Origin: Streptomyces sp. NBC_01431 | GTDB taxonomy: Bacteria; Actinomycetota; Actinomycetes; Streptomycetales; Streptomycetaceae | Length of the DNA stretch: 64,000 bases | Reading direction: 5' to 3' | NCBI RefSeq assembly: GCF_036231355.1 | Contig: NZ_CP109496.1 | Coordinates: 124,001 to 188,000 of the forward strand | Shown here: in pieces, positions 60,242 through 64,000 of the stretch | Numbering within the stretch: position 1 is the first letter of the stretch | Layout of the letters: every line of letters begins with the position of its first letter | The notes under the pieces: generated by a model | Database searches by the model: none | The model's input: the letters and a program-made list of their open reading frames with translations, nothing else | Told to the model about the DNA's origin: nothing | Made by a program: the position numbers and the translations under genes

Positions 60242-60964
60242 TCAGTACTGCTCGGCCACTTGCTCGGCGATCGAGAACTCGGCGCCGCACTCGCCGCACC
60301 TTCCCCTGCCGAACAGATAGGTGAGGGCGAGCGCGATGGTGTCGACCCCGGCCTCGCTGGCCGCGTCATAGAGCATGCGGACAGGCCCCGACAAGTCGTT
60401 CGGCTCGGCGGCGCGAAGCGGCGGGCCCTCCGGATCGCCAGGCTCCCAATCTCCGACGGCGGAGAAGTAGCCGGCCTCACCGATGGAGACGAACACCCCC
60501 ATCTCGCATTCGGGGCAGAACACATCGATGGTCCCGTCGGCCAAGCCCTCTAGGGCCGAGGACCAGACGGGGACACCGCCAAGTGCCATCACGGTCTGCA
60601 GTAGATAGATGTAGAAGGCGGGCTCCGCGGGGCGGCGGATCCGAGCCTGGGCCAGAGTCCGTAGTCGCTCGATTGAGGCGCCGTGCCGGTCGCGGGTCTC
60701 GTCATCGGCAGCAGCGACGATCGCTCCGGCCAGGAGCAGGGCGTTGTCGCCGCCCTTACCTGCCTCGCTTCCCAAACCGGCAAGCAGCGCGAGGGCAGCG
60801 AAGCTCGCTGTGTAGACACTGCCTTGATGGCACAGCCGTGACCCCAGGTCACTCCAGGCCTCGTCGTTCGGCTCGGTGCCAAGCCGTTCGAACAAGGCCG
60901 GGATGTCCTCGGCGGTGCCGTACGCGTGCTGCAACTGCGACCAATCCGTCATGCGGGCATCCAA
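60242..60964 (-). CDS. Unknown protein with C-terminal zinc-ribbon-like cysteines
   Basis: A 240-residue protein. The ribosome site GAGGG is well spaced for TTG 60964 but 18 bases from the next ATG, so TTG is the likely start. The N-terminal two-thirds is helical and HEAT-like (WSDLGSRLCHQGSVYTASFA, LQTVMALGGVPVWSSALEGL). The C-terminus has CPECE and CGECG pairs that could share a zinc ion. It resembles immunity-type or scaffold proteins, but no family is firmly recognised. Confidence 0.6.
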   Translation of the reverse strand: MDARMTDWSQLQHAYGTAEDIPALFERLGTEPNDEAWSDLGSRLCHQGSVYTASFAALALLAGLGSEAGKGGDNALLLAGAIVAAADDETRDRHGASIERLRTLAQARIRRPAEPAFYIYLLQTVMALGGVPVWSSALEGLADGTIDVFCPECEMGVFVSIGEAGYFSAVGDWEPGDPEGPPLRAAEPNDLSGPVRMLYDAASEAGVDTIALALTYLFGRGRCGECGAEFSIAEQVAEQY

Positions 60965-61074
60965 CCAAGCCCTCCCTCGTCGGCTCGCAGCAGGGCGGAC
61001 CTACCGATGCCATCGCCGCGGTGGGGAATGGAGGTGAGTGTGTCTGGCCTGCACCAGAGCAGCCACCGACCTAG

Positions 61075-62473
61075 TACTGCAACGGTGTTTTGTGTGACGG
61101 GTGGGCAGGTCGGTCGTTGGTGGTTATGGGTGGGGATCTTGCTGATGTCGGGTTGTGGGCTGGGGAACTGGGTGCGGTGCACGGGCGGTTCGTGCACCGG
61201 TTCAGCCGGGAGGAGCCGCGTCAGTCGGCGCTCGCCTATATGCGGGGGCTGATTGCTCCGCTGGAGCGGAAGAACGGCTGGACGCTCGCGGAGGAAGCCG
61301 GCCATGCGGGTCCTGACCGGATCCACCGGCTGCTGAACCGGATCGAGTGGGACGCCGACGAGGTCCTGGACGACGTGCGCGAATACGTGGTTGAACACCT
61401 CGGGGACCGGGATGCCGTTCTGATCACCGATGACACCGGGTTCCTGAAGAAGGGCATCCGCTCGGCCGGAGTGCAACGGCAGTACTCGGGCACCGCCGGA
61501 CGCACGGAGAACAGCCAGATCGGTGTGTTCCTCGCCTACGCCACCGCCCGCGGACGCACACTGATCGACCGCCGTTTGTACCTGCCCACGTCGTGGACCG
61601 ACGACCGGGAAAGGGGCCGGCAGGCCGGCATCGACGACAGCGTCGCCTTCGCCACGAAGGTGGAGATGGCCAAGGCGATGGTCCGCCGGGCGATTGCGGA
61701 CAAGGTCCCGTTCGGGTGGGTGACGGCGGATGCCGCCTACGGCTACAGCAAGGGGTGGCGCTTCGAGCTGGAACAGGCCGATGTCTTCCACGTCATGGCC
61801 ACCACCCGGCACGACACCGTCGTCACCCGCTGGTCCATCGACCACCCCGTCCACGACCTGTTCCCGAACCTGCCCCGGCAGAAGTGGAAACGACGCTCAT
61901 GCGGCCAGGGGGTACACGGCCCGCGGATCTACGACTGGGCCCGCGTCGAGGTCCGGCCCTGGCACCGTGAGGACCGCCGGCACTGGGTGATCGCCCGCCG
62001 CAGCATCCGCCGGCCCGAGGAGATCTCGTACTACATCGCCTACTGCCCCGCCGACACCACGCTGGACGAACTGATCCATGTCGCGGGCAGCCGGTGGGCG
62101 GTGGAGGAGTGCTTCCAGAGCGCGAAGCAGGAGTGCGGCCTGGACGACTACCAGGTCCGCCGCTATCCCGGCTGGCACCGCCACATGACCCTGGCCATGG
62201 CCGCCCACGCCGCCCTGACCGCCCTGCGGGCCCGCGCACTCGACACGGAGAAAGCAGAAACGGATCCTCCCCACTCATCCACCTCAGCCTCGCCGAGATC
62301 CGACGCCTGACCAACCGCCTCGCCCACCGCCGGCCCGCCTCCGTCGAGCACGTCCTGCACTGGTCCCACTGGCGCCGGAAAAGGCAGTACCAGGCCCGCC
62401 TCAGCCACCACAAACGACGCGGCCACACACCACCAGAAACTATCCACCCGTCACCACAAGCACCGTTGCAGTA
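61075..62473 (+). mobile_element. IS701-family element, third type
   Basis: Perfect 13-base inverted ends TACTGCAACGGTG and CACCGTTGCAGTA, with CTAG duplications at 61071-61074 and 62474-62477. The 1399-base element is complete. A 3' fragment of a close relative lies at 24.5 kb. Confidence 0.92.
61126..62310 (+). CDS. IS701-family transposase, tail in the -1 frame
   Basis: From ATG 61126 the zero frame gives 394 residues. Catalytic regions are LITDDTGFLKKG, VTADAAYGYSKG and SRWAVEECFQSAKQECGLDD. The zero frame ends with DTEKAETDPP plus a few altered residues. The expected tail (LIHLSLAEIRRLTNRLAHRR, VLHWSHWRRKRQYQ) is in the -1 frame to 62477, where the CTAG target supplies the stop. The same shift exists in the 24.5-kb fragment. 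No canonical slippery heptamer was found here. Confidence 0.9.
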   Translation: MGGDLADVGLWAGELGAVHGRFVHRFSREEPRQSALAYMRGLIAPLERKNGWTLAEEAGHAGPDRIHRLLNRIEWDADEVLDDVREYVVEHLGDRDAVLITDDTGFLKKGIRSAGVQRQYSGTAGRTENSQIGVFLAYATARGRTLIDRRLYLPTSWTDDRERGRQAGIDDSVAFATKVEMAKAMVRRAIADKVPFGWVTADAAYGYSKGWRFELEQADVFHVMATTRHDTVVTRWSIDHPVHDLFPNLPRQKWKRRSCGQGVHGPRIYDWARVEVRPWHREDRRHWVIARRSIRRPEEISYYIAYCPADTTLDELIHVAGSRWAVEECFQSAKQECGLDDYQVRRYPGWHRHMTLAMAAHAALTALRARALDTEKAETDPPHSSTSASPRSDA

Positions 62474-62639
62474 CTAGTACGTCCGGCGACGCCACCCGGA
62501 GCCGCACACTGCGCCTGAGGGGCCGGGCCCCGGGCCGGGGAGGCTGTGTCCGAGCGCGCCCAGTCCACGGACCAGCATCACCCCGCCCCGCACCGCTGAA
62601 AGAAGCTGACGCACCGAGCTGAAAGCCGTATGCCTGGCA

Positions 62640-63959
62640 TCACAGAGGCGGTGCGGAGGGCACGAAGGCGGCAACTGCGGCCATCCACTGATGATCGCAA
62701 CTGCCGGCGGCCGCGTAGGTGCCGGTAGCGGTGACCATCTTGTACCCGGTGGCCAGCTGGTCGTGGGAGACGAACAGCGTTGGCAGGGCGGTGAATCCGC
62801 TCGACCAGGTCGCCGCAGTGCCGCCCTGAACGCCGGCGACACCGAATACCAGCTCGAAGTTGGCGGTGGTGGCCGGCGTTGATCCGGAGTTGAAACTGGT
62901 ACCGGCGGCGCCGGTCGCGGCGGCGTGCTGGTCGACCGCCTTGACGTTCGTCAACTCCTCCACGGTCAGGTGCTGCTCGCCCGTGGAGGGATAGCCGACG
63001 GTGATCGAGTCCGAGGTCGACAGTGCCTTGACCGCGGTCGCGGTGAGAATCAGGATGCGGTCGCCGGCGCCCCCGTCGGTCTGCTCCGCTGCCGTGGTGT
63101 AGGTGTTGCCCCGGCTGTCGGTCGCACTGACCGTCCCGGTGTGGGTGTTGGTGAGCATCATCGGCACCACGAGGGTGTCGCCCGCGGCGACCGCGTGCCC
63201 GACCGCCAGTTTCGTCGACGTCGCGGACGCGGTCCCGGTCGCCGAGGCGATGCGGGCGACATAGCCGGGCGCGCCCGGTGCCGGGTCCGTCGCCGTGACT
63301 GTCGCCTCATAGGTGGCGAGCACCGTTCCGGCTCCGATCGCGGCGCCGAGTATCAGCGCGACCAGATGGGTGAGGACACGGTAGCGCCGCGGCGAGTGGC
63401 TCGGACATCGCTGCGCGGCCGTAGCAGCAGGCACTGAGGACTTTGGGGGGCTGGAGTGGCCCGGCTCCGCTCCGACGCCGATGAGTGCGCCCACCGCACG
63501 CGTCAGCGCGTGCGTTCGGGAGTGGCGCTGGCGCGCCGGGTGTTCGGGCGTGGCCGGCTGATCGTGTCTCGGCTCGGGTGGGGTGCTGCCGGGGGTCCGA
63601 GCGGTGGTGTCCGAAGGACCGCCAGTGGCGGACGTGATCCCGCCCTCGGACTCTTGCGAGTCAGGGGGCACGTTCGGGAGCCGTGTGGGGCGCTGGCCGG
63701 CATCTGCTCCCAGGTCGGCCGTCTCCGAAACGGACACGGCGTTCGCGGCAGCCATCCAACGTTGGTGCCACTCGGCTTCGCGGCCGCCGCAGGCCTGGAC
63801 ATAGACCCTGGTGGTGGGCCAGGACGGCAGCCGGGAACCCGATGTCGCCTCGTGCAAGGTGGTGTGGGATATCGCCCCCGTGGCCCCGGCCATCGCCCGG
63901 AACGAGGGCTTGCCCGCTTCCAGGCGCAGTTGGCGAAGAGCGGCGGCGAAGTCCGCCAC
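62640..63959 (-). CDS. Helix-turn-helix protein with membrane anchor and ectodomain
   Basis: A 439-residue protein from GTG 63959. Residues 1-70 form a helix-turn-helix (ADFAAALRQLRLEAGKPSFR, AMAGATGAISHTTLHEAT). A Pro/Ser/Thr-rich linker to about residue 190 leads to one membrane helix (VLTHLVALILGAAIGAGTVL). The outer domain of about 220 residues is beta-rich and Thr/Gly-rich (GDTLVVPMMLTNTHTGTVSA, SWSSGFTALP-like segments). The layout is that of a one-component membrane regulator or stress sensor with an adhesin-like ectodomain. The gene looks intact. Confidence 0.7.
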   Translation of the reverse strand: MADFAAALRQLRLEAGKPSFRAMAGATGAISHTTLHEATSGSRLPSWPTTRVYVQACGGREAEWHQRWMAAANAVSVSETADLGADAGQRPTRLPNVPPDSQESEGGITSATGGPSDTTARTPGSTPPEPRHDQPATPEHPARQRHSRTHALTRAVGALIGVGAEPGHSSPPKSSVPAATAAQRCPSHSPRRYRVLTHLVALILGAAIGAGTVLATYEATVTATDPAPGAPGYVARIASATGTASATSTKLAVGHAVAAGDTLVVPMMLTNTHTGTVSATDSRGNTYTTAAEQTDGGAGDRILILTATAVKALSTSDSITVGYPSTGEQHLTVEELTNVKAVDQHAAATGAAGTSFNSGSTPATTANFELVFGVAGVQGGTAATWSSGFTALPTLFVSHDQLATGYKMVTATGTYAAAGSCDHQWMAAVAAFVPSAPPL

Positions 63960-64000
63960 CGCTGCCCGGCGTGCCGCTACGACTGCTGCGCCCGGCTCGG

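Overview
The window is high-GC actinobacterial DNA, most likely from Streptomyces. Supporting signs are GC-rich third codon positions, frequent GTG starts, GGAGG-type ribosome sites, secreted ricin-fold proteins, a DUF6131 peptide, a terpene biosynthetic cluster and many actinobacterial insertion sequences. It reads as a mosaic accessory region, such as a chromosome arm or large plasmid: most of the 64 kb is mobile elements and their remnants, with islands of intact cargo between them. No tRNA, rRNA, CRISPR array or replication origin was seen.

Region by region. 0-1.2 kb: a partial SnoaL-like gene and a divergent cupin/MarR pair with two matching operator palindromes. 1.4-1.7 kb: a MITE-like inverted-repeat element. 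2.2-8.4 kb: a toxin-like locus with a ricin/FG-GAP propeller protein, an unknown protein, an aerolysin-type (ETX/MTX2) pore-forming protein, a small partner and an NHL-propeller/ricin protein. 8.6-15.1 kb: a broken saccharopine dehydrogenase, a secreted mini-lectin, an ISAzo13 transposase split by a group II intron, a scrambled IS5 element and an ISL3 remnant. 15.3-20.7 kb: acetyltransferase, S9 peptidase, broken IS3, MazG-like protein and DUF2283. 20.7-24.4 kb: two inverted IS630 copies with an IS701 element exactly at their junction. 24.4-36.6 kb: IS fragments, a P-loop kinase-like protein, a second IS701, a CopD remnant, a second mini-lectin, a metallo-beta-lactamase-fold hydrolase, a three-gene membrane/stress-type cluster, a broken HAD gene and an IS4 element. 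37.2-41.5 kb: a four-gene terpene cluster (polyprenyl synthase, terpene cyclase, methyltransferase, Rieske oxygenase). 41.9-47.1 kb: TnpB and Y-family polymerase remnants, small conserved proteins, an HNH nuclease and a SUKH protein. 47.7-49.8 kb: a secreted NucA/NucB-type nuclease and a possible inhibitor gene, capped by IS1182. 52.1-60.1 kb: a DDE-transposase/AAA-ATPase transposon cut in two by a Tn554-like element carrying two tyrosine recombinases. 60.2-64 kb: a zinc-ribbon-like unknown, a third IS701 and a helix-turn-helix/membrane fusion.

The strongest functional units are the pore-former locus, which looks like a lectin-assisted cytolysin without classical export signals, and the terpene operon, in which a prenyl chain would be made, cyclised, methylated and oxidised. 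The mobile DNA shows its own logic: nested insertions into precise sites, a shared -1 slippery site in two IS701 elements, and a transposon whose two halves can be rejoined across a 4.8-kb insert.
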